Source: Chondrilla cf. caribensis (taxonomy: Eukaryota > Porifera > Demospongiae > Chondrillida > Chondrillidae). From it: 64,000 nucleotides of DNA. The DNA lies in assembly GCA_964020155.1 (NCBI GenBank), contig OZ026565.1:3028553-3092552 (forward strand). The letters are read 5' to 3'. How positions within the stretch are numbered: the stretch's first letter is position 1; each line of letters begins with the position of its first letter. Positions 1 through 9,553 of the stretch are shown piece by piece. The notes below the pieces were generated by a model. The model was given only the letters and a program-made list of their open reading frames with translations, ran no database searches and had not been told where the DNA came from. A program made the translations under genes and the position numbers.

Positions 1-1273
1 CAGAGAGTAGTGTGTATGGACCAGAGAGTAGTATGTATGGACCAGAGAGTAGTGTGTATGGACCAGAGAGTAGTGTGTATGGACCAGAGAGTAGTGTGTA
101 TGGACCAGAGAGTAGTGTGCATGGACCAGAGAGTAGTGTGTATGGACCAGAGAGTAGTGTGTATGGACCAGAGAGTAGTGTGTATGGACCAGAGAGTAGT
201 GTGTATGGACAAGAGAGCAGTGTGTATGGACCAAGGTGTAGTGTGTATGGACCAGAGAGTAGTGTGTATGGACCAGAGAGTAGTGTGTATGGACCAGAGA
301 GTAGTGTGTATGGACCAGAGAGCAGTGTGTATGGACCAAGGTGTAGTGTGCATGGACCAGAGAGTAGCGTGTATGGACCAGAGAGTAGTGTGTATGGACC
401 AGAGAGTAGTGTGTATGGACCAGAGAGTAGTGTGTATGGACCAGAGAGTAGTGTGTATGGACCAGAGAGTAGTGTGTATGGACCAGAGAGTAGTGTGTAT
501 GGACCAGAGAGCAGTGTGTATGGACCAAGGTGTAGTGTGCATGGACCAGAGAGTAGCGTGTATGGACCAGAGAGTAGTGTGTATGGACCAGAGAGTAGTG
601 TGTATGGACCAGAGAGCAGTGTGTATGGACCAAGGTGTAGTGAGCATGTACCAGAGAGTAGTGTGTATGGACCAGAGAGTAGTGTGTATGGACCAGAGAG
701 TAGTGTGTATGGCCCAGAGAGTAGTGTGTATGGACCAGAGAGTAGTTTGTATGGACCAGGAGTAGTGTGTATGGACCAGAGAGTAGTGTGTATGGACCAA
801 GGTGTAGTGTGTATGGACCAGAGAGTAGTGTGTATGGCCCAGAGAGTAGTGTGTATGGACCAGAGAGTAGTGTGTATGGAACAAGGTGTAGTGTGCATGT
901 ACCAGAGAGTAGTGTGTATGGACCAGAGAGTAGTATGTATGGACCAGAGAGTAGTGTGTATGGACCAGAGAGTAGTGTGTATGGACCAGAGAGTAGTGTG
1001 TATGGACCAGAGAGTAGTGTGCATGGACCAGAGAGTAGTGTGTATGGACCAGAGAGTAGTGTGTATGGACCAGAGAGTAGTGTGTATGGACCAGAGAGTA
1101 GTGTGTATGGACCAGACAGTAGTGTGCATGGACCAGAGAGTAGCGTGTATGGACCAAGGTGTAGTGTGTATGGACCAGAGAGTAGTGTGTATGGACCAGA
1201 GAGTAGTGTGTATGGACCAGAGAGTAGTGTGTATGGACCAGAGAGTAGTGTGCATGTACCAGAGTGTAGGCAG
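1..1273. repeat. 21-bp minisatellite array 1 (about 60 units)
   Basis: Tandem 21-bp unit with core TGTATGGACCAGAGAGTAG. The array runs off the left window edge, so its true length is unknown. Most units are near identical. A variant unit with ACCAAGGTGTAG recurs, often after a unit ending GAGCAG and before one starting TGCATG, so there is some higher-order pattern (near 325-370, 505-565 and 605-660). The unit length is a multiple of three and contains no stop, so several frames on both strands are open for hundreds of residues. I treat those frames as non-coding. Confidence 0.95.
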
Positions 1274-1701
1274 TAGTTGACAGCATATCTAGTTGCACAT
1301 ATATCAACACTCAAACATGCAAACACAGACACAAACACATATACACATGTACATGTACAGACACACATATATGTGTACATGCACACATGAACATGCATCT
1401 TGAGACAGACACACACATGCAACCACAAACACACATAAGCGCACAGGTACAGTGCACATATGGAAATGCAGATACACAAACACACACACATGCACGTGCA
1501 GGACTACATGTAAGTACGCATGCGAAGCACATAGTACACATGATCGATGTTAAGGTTGTATGATTTTCCTAATAATCCTTGCACCTGTGACCCATTTCAT
1601 CAACATGATCAGGACTATACACGTAAGTACACATGTGAAGTGATACTTATTCCAGGAATCCATAACTCAAAGAAATGTCATACAAAGTGGAACTAGGACA
1701 T

Positions 1702-1703
<2 letters not shown>
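1274..1703. repeat. Conserved macro-repeat spacer, copy 1
   Basis: The array ends in a degenerate unit followed by TTGACAGCATATCTAGTTG and about 400 bp of spacer. Part is purine/pyrimidine rich (ACACAC, ACATGTAC) and part is more complex (TTTCCTAATAATCCTTGCAC, CATTTCATCAACATGATCAG). The same spacer follows the other three 21-bp arrays, at about 3702, 6327 and 7672, which defines a duplicated module. Confidence 0.85.
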
Positions 1704-1773
<70 letters not shown>

Positions 1774-1801
1774 ACACATACACATATTATGAGGTCAGAC
1801 A

Positions 1802-1870
<69 letters not shown>

Positions 1871-2044
1871 AGAGAGAGACAGACACACACATACACATAT
1901 GAGGACACACACACACACACACACACACTAAGAGACACACACACACAAACACACACACACACACACGCACACAAATACAAACACAAAAACACATACACAC
2001 ACGTACACACACATGTATGGACACTCACATGCCCACACACGCAC

Positions 2045-2077
<33 letters not shown>

Positions 2078-2257
2078 AACACAAAAACACACGCACACAC
2101 ACATACACATACACCCATGAGGACACACCCACACACACAAACACACACAAAACACACACACACACACACAAACACACTCACACACACATACACACACACA
2201 AACACAAGCACAAGCACAAAAACACACACACACACATACACTTACAACCACGAGGAC

Positions 2258-2303
<46 letters not shown>

Positions 2304-2572
2304 TAAGAGACACACACATACACTTACACCCACGAGGACACACACCCACACACACCCACACACATACACTAAGAGACACACACACACACAAACACACGCA
2401 CACACACACGTACACAAATGCAAACACAAAAACACATACACACACGTACACACACATGTATGGACACTCTCATGCCCACACACGCACACACACACACACA
2501 CAAACACACAAATACAAACACAAAAACACGCGCACACACACATACACATACACCCATGAGGACACACACACA

Positions 2573-2622
<50 letters not shown>

Positions 2623-2680
2623 AACACACTCACACACACATACACACACATACACTAAGAGACACACACACACATAATCC
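1704..2680. repeat. (CA)n-rich compound microsatellite, copy 1
   Basis: Nearly 1 kb of (CA)n interrupted by short motifs (ATATGAGGACACAC, CACTAAGAGACAC, CATGTATGGACACTC). The interruptions themselves repeat, so this is a compound array built by local duplication. Open frames here translate to Thr/His or Cys/Val repeats and are artefacts. Confidence 0.95.
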
Positions 2681-3252
2681 GGCCCCCTGAAATACGGACA
2701 CCGCACTAAAACAGATGCATAATCTTGGCACCAACTTATTCAGTATTGTAATGTATGTAAAATGCCCCATGAAAAATGGACTTTCGTTATTCTGTGAAAC
2801 AGATGGGAAAATATGAACCAGTGTATACAAATCATTAGTAAATCATACACAATAAAAACGGACAAATCAAAGTTTCTGAGGCTGTAAGATTTTCTCCAGT
2901 TTGTCCCCCTGACAATTCATACGTGCAGGGGATTTCGAGGTGAAAATGCGATCATTAGGATTACGAAGACGCTTTGGATTGTACCATATTAGCGTATGTC
3001 TCTAAGAAATTTGAGGTTTAGTTCAAAGATGAAGTGTCTAGAACTCTTATATACAACTAGATAAATTTCGTATTGCTCCCTATACGCAATGTGTCTTTTG
3101 CCACCCAATATGGCCGCCGGGTTACGCCCGACGTTGTGCATGTCCATTAATTTCAATCCAAAGTACGTAACCCCTGAAATAAGGACACCCCTGTAATCAG
3201 GACACGAAAAGACTGACCCAAGGTGTCATGATAACAGGAGTCCCACTGTATC
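2681..3252. repeat. ~570-bp spacer with MITE-like edges, copy 1
   Basis: Non-microsatellite sequence beginning near CCCCCTGAAATACGGACACC and ending with CCTGAAATAAGGACACCCC ... GGAGTCCCACTGTA, immediately before 21-bp array 2. The right end resembles the right half of the pogo-like MITE at 34175-34349. A second copy lies at about 5370-5938. It may be a decayed DNA transposon or only a spacer carrying MITE pieces. Confidence 0.6.
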
Positions 3253-3701
3253 CAGTGTGTATGGACCAGGGAGCAGTGTTTTTGGACCAGAGAGTAGTGT
3301 GTATGGACCAGAGAGTAGTGTGTATGGACCAGAGAGTAGCGTGTATGGACCAGAGAGTAGTGTGTATGGACCAGAGAGTAGTGTGAATGGACCAGAGAGT
3401 AGTGTGTATGGACCAGGAGTAGTGTGTATGGACCAGAGAGTAGTGTGTATGGACCAGAGAGTAGTGTGTATGGACCAGAGAGTAGTGTGTATGGACCAGA
3501 GAGTAGTGTGTATGGACCAGAGAGCAGTGTGTATGGACCAGAGAGTAGTGTGCATGGACCAGAGAGTAGCATGTATGGACCAAGGTGTAGTGTGTATGGA
3601 CCAGAGAGTAGTGTGTATGGACCAGAGAGTAGTGTGTATGGACCAGAGAGTAGTGTGTATGGACTAGAGAGTAGTGTGCATGTACCAGAGTGTAGTCAGT
3701 A
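3253..3701. repeat. 21-bp minisatellite array 2 (about 21 units)
   Basis: Same 21-bp unit as array 1. The first units are the most diverged (GTTTTTGGACC), as expected at an array edge. The array ends in the common degenerate unit CAGAGTGTAGTCAGTAG. Not regarded as coding. Confidence 0.93.
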
Positions 3702-3791
3702 GTTGACAGCATATCTAGTTGCACATATATCAACACTCAAACATGTAAACACAGACACAAACACATACACACATGTACATGTACAGACATA

Positions 3792-4282
3792 CAGTGGTAA
3801 ATGCTTAATATGCCACCGCTTATTATGCCAAACCGCTTATTATGCTGCTATTTTCCTGAACAAATTCATTTGTATGTACTTACTATACATATAATTCGCC
3901 AAACGCCATATCCGCCATCCGCCATTGTTACACTGACACCAATTGATTGATTACCATGTGTTAGGTAACACTTTATATGCCACACCTCATTTCTGTCACT
4001 TTATCAGTTTGTCACTTATCACTTCATCAATGTCTATTGTGCTACGCAGTCACAAGTGCAGGCTACTTTGCTGCAGTATTTCCACCATTGACTGTTTGCT
4101 AATATTATAGTAGGAGCTGTGCTTGTCTTTACTATTATCACCATTATTATGTATATCCTCATTAATTTATAATTATTGATTTTATTCAATGACGTTCACT
4201 GACTGTTAGGATAATATGCCAAAACGGATAATAGGCCAAAATTTTTCAAATCCAATTGTGGCATATTAAGTGTTTGCCACTG
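3792..4282. mobile_element. 491-bp MITE with ~26-bp terminal inverted repeats and TA target duplication
   Basis: The left end reads CAGTGGTAAATGCTTAATAT and the right end, read in reverse, CAGTGGCAAACACTTAATAT; about 23 of the 26 outer positions match. TA dinucleotides flank both ends (3790-3791 and 4283-4284). The element sits inside the spacer after array 2. The same spacer after arrays 1, 3 and 4 (about 1361, 6415, 7760) has no insertion and gives an unoccupied site. It has no coding capacity. TA target and CAGTGG ends fit a Tc1/mariner or pogo-type MITE (inference). Confidence 0.88.
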
Positions 4283-4284
4283 TA

Positions 4285-4603
4285 CATATATGTGTACATG
4301 CACACATGAACATGCATCTTGAGACAGACACACACATAAGCGCACAGGTACAGTGCACATATGGAAATGCAGATACACAAACACACACACATGCACGTGC
4401 AGGACTACATGTAAGTACGCATGCGAAGCACATAGTACACATGATCGATGTTAAGGTTGTATGATTTTCCTAATAATCCTTGCACCTGTGACCCATTTCA
4501 TCAACATGATCAGGACTACACAGAAGTACACATGTGAAGTGATACTTATTCCATGAATCCATAACTCGAAGAAATGTCATACGAAGTGGAACTAGGACAT
4601 GCA
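4285..4603. repeat. Conserved macro-repeat spacer, copy 2 (right part)
   Basis: Continuation of the spacer interrupted by the MITE at 3792-4282. It matches the complex part of spacer copies 1, 3 and 4 (TTTCCTAATAATCCTTGCAC, GAATCCATAACTCGAAG). One internal stretch present in the other copies (ATGCAACCACAAACACAC) is missing here. Confidence 0.8.
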
Positions 4604-4663
4604 AACACACACACACACACACACACACATCCACCAATCCAACACACACAAACACACACACAT

Positions 4664-4723
<60 letters not shown>

Positions 4724-4755
4724 ACAGACACACACATACACATATTATGAGGTCA

Positions 4756-4833
<78 letters not shown>

Positions 4834-4912
4834 GACACACACATACACATATTATGAGGTCAGACACACACGCACACACACACACACACATACACACACA
4901 CATGTATGGACA

Positions 4913-4958
<46 letters not shown>

Positions 4959-4979
4959 GACACACACATACACATATGA

Positions 4980-5027
<48 letters not shown>

Positions 5028-5140
5028 TAAGAGACACACACACACAAACACACACACACACACACGCACACAAATACAAACACAAAAACACATACACACA
5101 CGTACACACACATGTATGGACACTCACATGCCCACACACG

Positions 5141-5172
<32 letters not shown>

Positions 5173-5228
5173 AACACAAAAACACACGCACACACACATA
5201 CACATACACCCATGAGGACACACACACA

Positions 5229-5290
<62 letters not shown>

Positions 5291-5368
5291 AACACACTCA
5301 CACACACATACACACACATACACTAAGAGACACACACACACAAACACACACACACACACCTATAACCC
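4604..5368. repeat. (CA)n-rich compound microsatellite, copy 2
   Basis: CA tract with the same kinds of interruption as copy 1 (ATTATGAGGTCAGACAC, CACTAAGAGACAC, CATGTATGGACACTC). Confidence 0.95.
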
Positions 5369-5940
5369 GGCCCCCTGAAATACGGACACCGCACTAAAAC
5401 AGACGCATAATCTTGGCACCAACTTATTCAGTATTGTAATGTATGTAAAATGCCCCATGAAAAATGGACTTTCGTTATTCTGTGAAACAGACGGGAAAAT
5501 ATGAACCAGTGTATACAAAACATTAGTAAATCATACACAATAAAACGGACAAATCAAAGTTTCTGAGGCTGTAAGATTTTCTCCAGTTTGTCCCCCTGAC
5601 AATTCATACGTGCAGGGGATTTCGAGGTGAAAATGCGATCATTAGGATTACGAAGATGCTTTGGATTGTATCATATTAGCGTATGTCTCTAAGAAATTTG
5701 AGGTTTAGTTCGAAGATGAAGTGTCTAGAACTCTTATATACAACTAGATAAATTTCGTATTGCTCCCTATACGCAATGTGTCTTTTTGCCACCCAATATG
5801 GCCGCCAGGTTACGCCCGACGTTGTGCAAGTCCATTAATTTCAATCCAAAGTACGTAACCCCTGAAATAAGGACACCCCTGTAATCAGGACACGAAAAGA
5901 CTGACCCAAGGTGTCCTGATAACAGGTGTCCCACAGTATA
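5369..5940. repeat. ~570-bp spacer with MITE-like edges, copy 2
   Basis: Near-identical second copy of 2681-3252 with a few point differences. It joins a CA tract to the next 21-bp array in the same order as copy 1. Confidence 0.7.
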
Positions 5941-6326
5941 TAGTGTGTATGGACCAGAGAGCAGTGTGTATGGACCAGAGAGTAGTGTGTATGGACCAGA
6001 GAGTAGTGTGTATGGACCAGAGAGTAGTGTGTATGGACCAGAGAGCAGTGTGTATGGACCAAGGTGTAGTGTGCATGTACCAGAGAGTAGTGTGTATGGA
6101 CCAGAGAGCAGTGTGTATGGACCAGAGAGCAGTGTGTATGGACCAGAGAGCAGTGTGTATGGACCAAGGTGTAGTGTGCATGTACCAGAGAGTAGTGTGC
6201 ATGGACCAGAGAGCAGTGTGTATGGACCAGAGAGCAGTGTGTATGGACCAGAGAGTAGTGTGTATGGACCAGAGAGTAGTGTGTATGGACCAGAGAGTAG
6301 TGTGCATGTACCAGAGTGTAGTCAGT
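5941..6326. repeat. 21-bp minisatellite array 3 (about 18 units)
   Basis: Same unit as arrays 1 and 2. The variant ACCAAGGTGTAGTGTGCATG occurs twice, about 115 bp apart. Confidence 0.93.
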
Positions 6327-6753
6327 AGTTGACAGCATATCTAGTTGCACATATATCAACACTCAAACATGTAAACACAGACACAAACACATACACACAT
6401 GTACATGTACAGACATACGTATATATGTACATGCACACATGAACATGCATCTTGAGACAGACACACACATGCAACCACAAACACACATAAGCGCACAGGT
6501 ACAGTGCACATATGGAAATGCAGATACACACACACACACACATGCACGTGCAGGACTACATGTAAGTACGCATGCGAAGCACATAGTACACATGATCGAT
6601 GTTAAGGTTGTATGATTTTCCTAATAATCCTTGCACCTGTGACCCATTTCATCAACATGATCAGAACTATACACGTAAGTACACATGTGAAGTGATACTT
6701 ATTCCAGGAATCCATAACTCGAAGAAATGTCATACAAAGTGGAACTAGGACAT

Positions 6754-6810
<57 letters not shown>
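6327..6810. repeat. Macro-repeat spacer copy 3 plus short (CA)n
   Basis: Spacer as after array 1, ending in a (CA)n run at about 6757-6808. Confidence 0.85.
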
Positions 6811-6811
<1 letters not shown>

Positions 6812-6813
6812 TC

Positions 6814-6864
6814 ATACAACCCTAAAATCATGTGTACATGGTACACATGATGTTAGGGCTGTAT
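6814..6864. repeat. 51-bp imperfect palindrome
   Basis: Arms of 24 bp at 6814-6837 and 6841-6864 around a 3-nt centre, with 2 mismatches. It lies at the junction of the (CA)n run and a partial second spacer. It is a diverged relative of the perfect palindrome at 8350-8400. Confidence 0.85.
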
Positions 6865-7120
6865 GCTTTTCCTAATTATAATTCTTGCACCTGTGACCCA
6901 TTTCATCAACATGATCAGGACTACATGTATGTACACATGTGAAGTTGATAATTTATTCAAGGAATCCATAACTTGAGGAAATGGCAAACAAAGTGGAATT
7001 AGGACACACGAACACACCCACCCGCACGTATCCACCCATCCAACACACACACAAACACACAAACACATAGACCCATGAGGATGCACACACTCACAACACA
7101 TACACACATGTACACACACA

Positions 7121-7175
<55 letters not shown>

Positions 7176-7213
7176 GCACACATGTGGACACACACATGCA
7201 CTAAAAGACACAT

Positions 7214-7268
<55 letters not shown>

Positions 7269-7305
7269 AACACACACACATGCACTAAAAGACACATGCA
7301 CACAT
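6865..7305. repeat. Diverged partial spacer and (CA)n tracts
   Basis: A diverged copy of the complex spacer (CACCTGTGACCCATTTCATC) followed by CA tracts broken by CATGCACTAAAAGACACATG, which occurs twice (about 7195 and 7279). It joins directly to array 4. Confidence 0.8.
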
Positions 7306-7671
7306 GTAGTGTGTATGGACCAGAGAGTAGTGGGTATGGCCAAGAGAGTAGTGTGTATGGACCAGAGAGTAGTGTGTATGGACCAGAGAGTAGTGTGTAT
7401 GGACCAGAGAGTAGTGTGTATGGACCAGAGAGTAGTGTGTATGGACCAAGGTGTAGTGTGCATGTACCAGAGAGTAGTGTGTATGGACCAGAGAGCAGTG
7501 TGTATGGACCAGAGAGCAGTGTGTATGGACCAGAGAGTAGTGTGTATGGCCCAGAGAGTAGTGTGTATGGACCAGAAAGTAGTGTGTATGGACCAGAGAG
7601 TAGTGTGTATGGACCAAGGTGTAGTGTGCATGTACCAGAGAGTAGTGTGCATGTACCAGAGTGTAGTCAGT
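7306..7671. repeat. 21-bp minisatellite array 4 (about 17 units)
   Basis: Same 21-bp unit, ending with two ATGTACCAGAG-type units. It begins directly after a CA tract, without the 570-bp spacer seen before arrays 2 and 3. Confidence 0.93.
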
Positions 7672-8274
7672 AGTTGACAGCATATCTAGTTGTACATATA
7701 TCAACACTCAAACATGTAAACACAGACACAAATACATACACATATGTACATGTACAGACATACATATATATGTACATGCACACATGAACATGCATCTTGA
7801 GACAGACACACACATGCAACCACAAACACACATAAGCGCACAGGTACAGTGCACATATGGAAATGCAGATACACAAACACACACACATGCACGTGCAGGA
7901 CTACATGTAAGTACGCATGCGAAGCACATAGTACACATGATCGATGTTAAGGTTGTATGATTTTCCTAATAATCCTTGCACCTGTGACCCATTTCATCAA
8001 CATGATCAGGACTACACAGAAGTACACATGTGAAGTGATACTTATTCCATGAATCCATAACTCGAAGAAATGTCATACGAAGTGGAACTAGGACATGCAA
8101 ACACACACACACACACACACATCCACCAATCCAACACACACAAACACGCACATGCACACACACTCACACACACACACACACACGCGCATGTACACACACA
8201 TATCCATGCACACAACACACACACGCACACACGCACACACAATACACACATAGACACACACACACACACGCACA

Positions 8275-8347
<73 letters not shown>

Positions 8348-8349
8348 TC
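7672..8349. repeat. Macro-repeat spacer copy 4 and (CA)n tract
   Basis: Fourth copy of the spacer followed by an interrupted CA tract (about 8100-8345). Confidence 0.85.
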
Positions 8350-8400
8350 ATACAACCCTAACATCATGTGTACATGGTACACATGATGTTAGGGTTGTAT
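8350..8400. repeat. 51-bp perfect palindrome
   Basis: Two exact 24-bp arms (8350-8373 and 8377-8400) around the 3-nt centre ATG. The right arm continues into the spacer (TTTTCCTAATTATAATTC), so the palindrome is an inverted duplication of the spacer's first bases at its junction with the CA run. Confidence 0.92.
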
Positions 8401-8536
8401 GCTTTTCCTAATTATAATTCTTGCACCTGTGACCCATTTCATCAACATGATCAGGACTACATGTAAGTACACATGTGAAGTTAATAATTATTCCAGGAAT
8501 CCATAACTTGAGGAAACGTCATATGAAGTGGAATTA

Positions 8537-8596
<60 letters not shown>
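8401..8596. repeat. Partial spacer copy and (AC)n run
   Basis: Another diverged copy of the complex spacer, followed by a pure (AC)n run at about 8541-8594. This is the last piece of the macro-repeat block. Confidence 0.85.
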
Positions 8597-8597
<1 letters not shown>

Positions 8598-9359
8598 GAG
8601 ACACACATGCGCAATATCCATCATGGGTACATGGTACACATGATGGTGCTGTTATTATAGTATTAATATTTTCCTAATTATCCAACACAAATATGTGAAG
8701 TTACATACTGTATATTCTAAGAATTCCATATCTCAAGGAAATGTCATGAAGTCACGAGTACCATAACAGGAAAGACATAACTTTGTGGTCTGTGGAAGCT
8801 TGAATTCAAATGCCTAATTGAACACATTAGCACGTAGTGCTAATTTTGTTTACCAGAACAACAAATTGAGGCCATTCTGACCATTCAGATTATGCTGTAC
8901 TCCATTACATTATTTTGATTGATAGTATTCTACAGATGATACCAGGTACAGAGTACATACATTCCAACCCATGTACGTAGTAAGTACCTTGAAGGGACAC
9001 CAGCTTCAAATTGCTAAACTACTATTAGCTCATAGTTTACAGAATCTAGAGGTTTAGTACGTTTATGCAATACCAGGGTACGTACTGAGTAATTTTCTGT
9101 AGACACCATCATATTTGATAATGCATATATGTATATATTACATAGATTATAATATTATGTACCATTACACAGTACATGCTCACATAGGACACATCTGTAA
9201 TAGGGTCATCACTTGGTGTGCTATGCAGTGTACTGAATTGAAAGACCAGCTGAATATCTTCACCCCTTCTAATCTGAATTGAAATTTTTCACTCACTTTC
9301 AGGTTTCTTACTCTGGGTGTCTCAATGTACCCACTATTCCCATTATGAAAGGCTTACTA
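8597..9359. other. Upstream intergenic region of gene A
   Basis: No gene seen. From about 8890 the sequence is homologous to the region upstream of gene C (about 36306-36770), e.g. TACATTCCAACCCATGTA, CATCACTTGGTGTGCTATG. The duplicated gene unit therefore included several hundred bases of 5' flank. Confidence 0.7.
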
Positions 9360-9553
9360 CACATCCTGCAGGAGGTGTCAAATTGTGATCTGTGGCTTCC
9401 CCAAAGGATGACCTCATTTCACATCCCAGCTTCAACCACTGCTATAAAAGACCACATCCAGCCAGTTTGCAGCATTGACGTTTTCAAGAACTAATCCCTA
9501 CGAATCAAGAATTGAAAAGGTTTGAAGACAGGACTTCCGAAATAAAGTGGGAA
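9360..9553 (+). promoter_or_regulatory. Gene A core promoter and 5' UTR
   Basis: TATAAAA at 9443-9449, 111 bp upstream of the ATG. The surrounding block (GTGGCTTCCCCAAAGGATGA, CACTGCTATAAAAGACCACA, GCCAGTTTGCAGCATTGA) is strongly conserved before genes B and C. Transcription probably starts about 25-30 bp after the TATA box (inference). Confidence 0.75.

Noticed and set aside
1..1273. CRISPR array
   Set aside because: Units are contiguous without spacers, and the genome is eukaryotic.
10..1280. Long open frames of 7-residue repeats (MDQRVVC, YGPESSV) suggesting a repetitive protein
   Set aside because: The 21-bp unit is divisible by three and has no stop, so at least two + frames are open here and several - frames are open over arrays 2-4. 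There are no splice sites, no flanking exons, and the same unit lies beside pure CA tracts. A satellite explains it better.
1647..2706. Cys/Val and Thr/His repeat open frames on both strands
   Set aside because: These are translations of (CA)n/(GT)n microsatellite. The same applies at 4470-5397, 16576-16863, 33833-34204, 35965-36333, 53041-53830 and 55979-56455.
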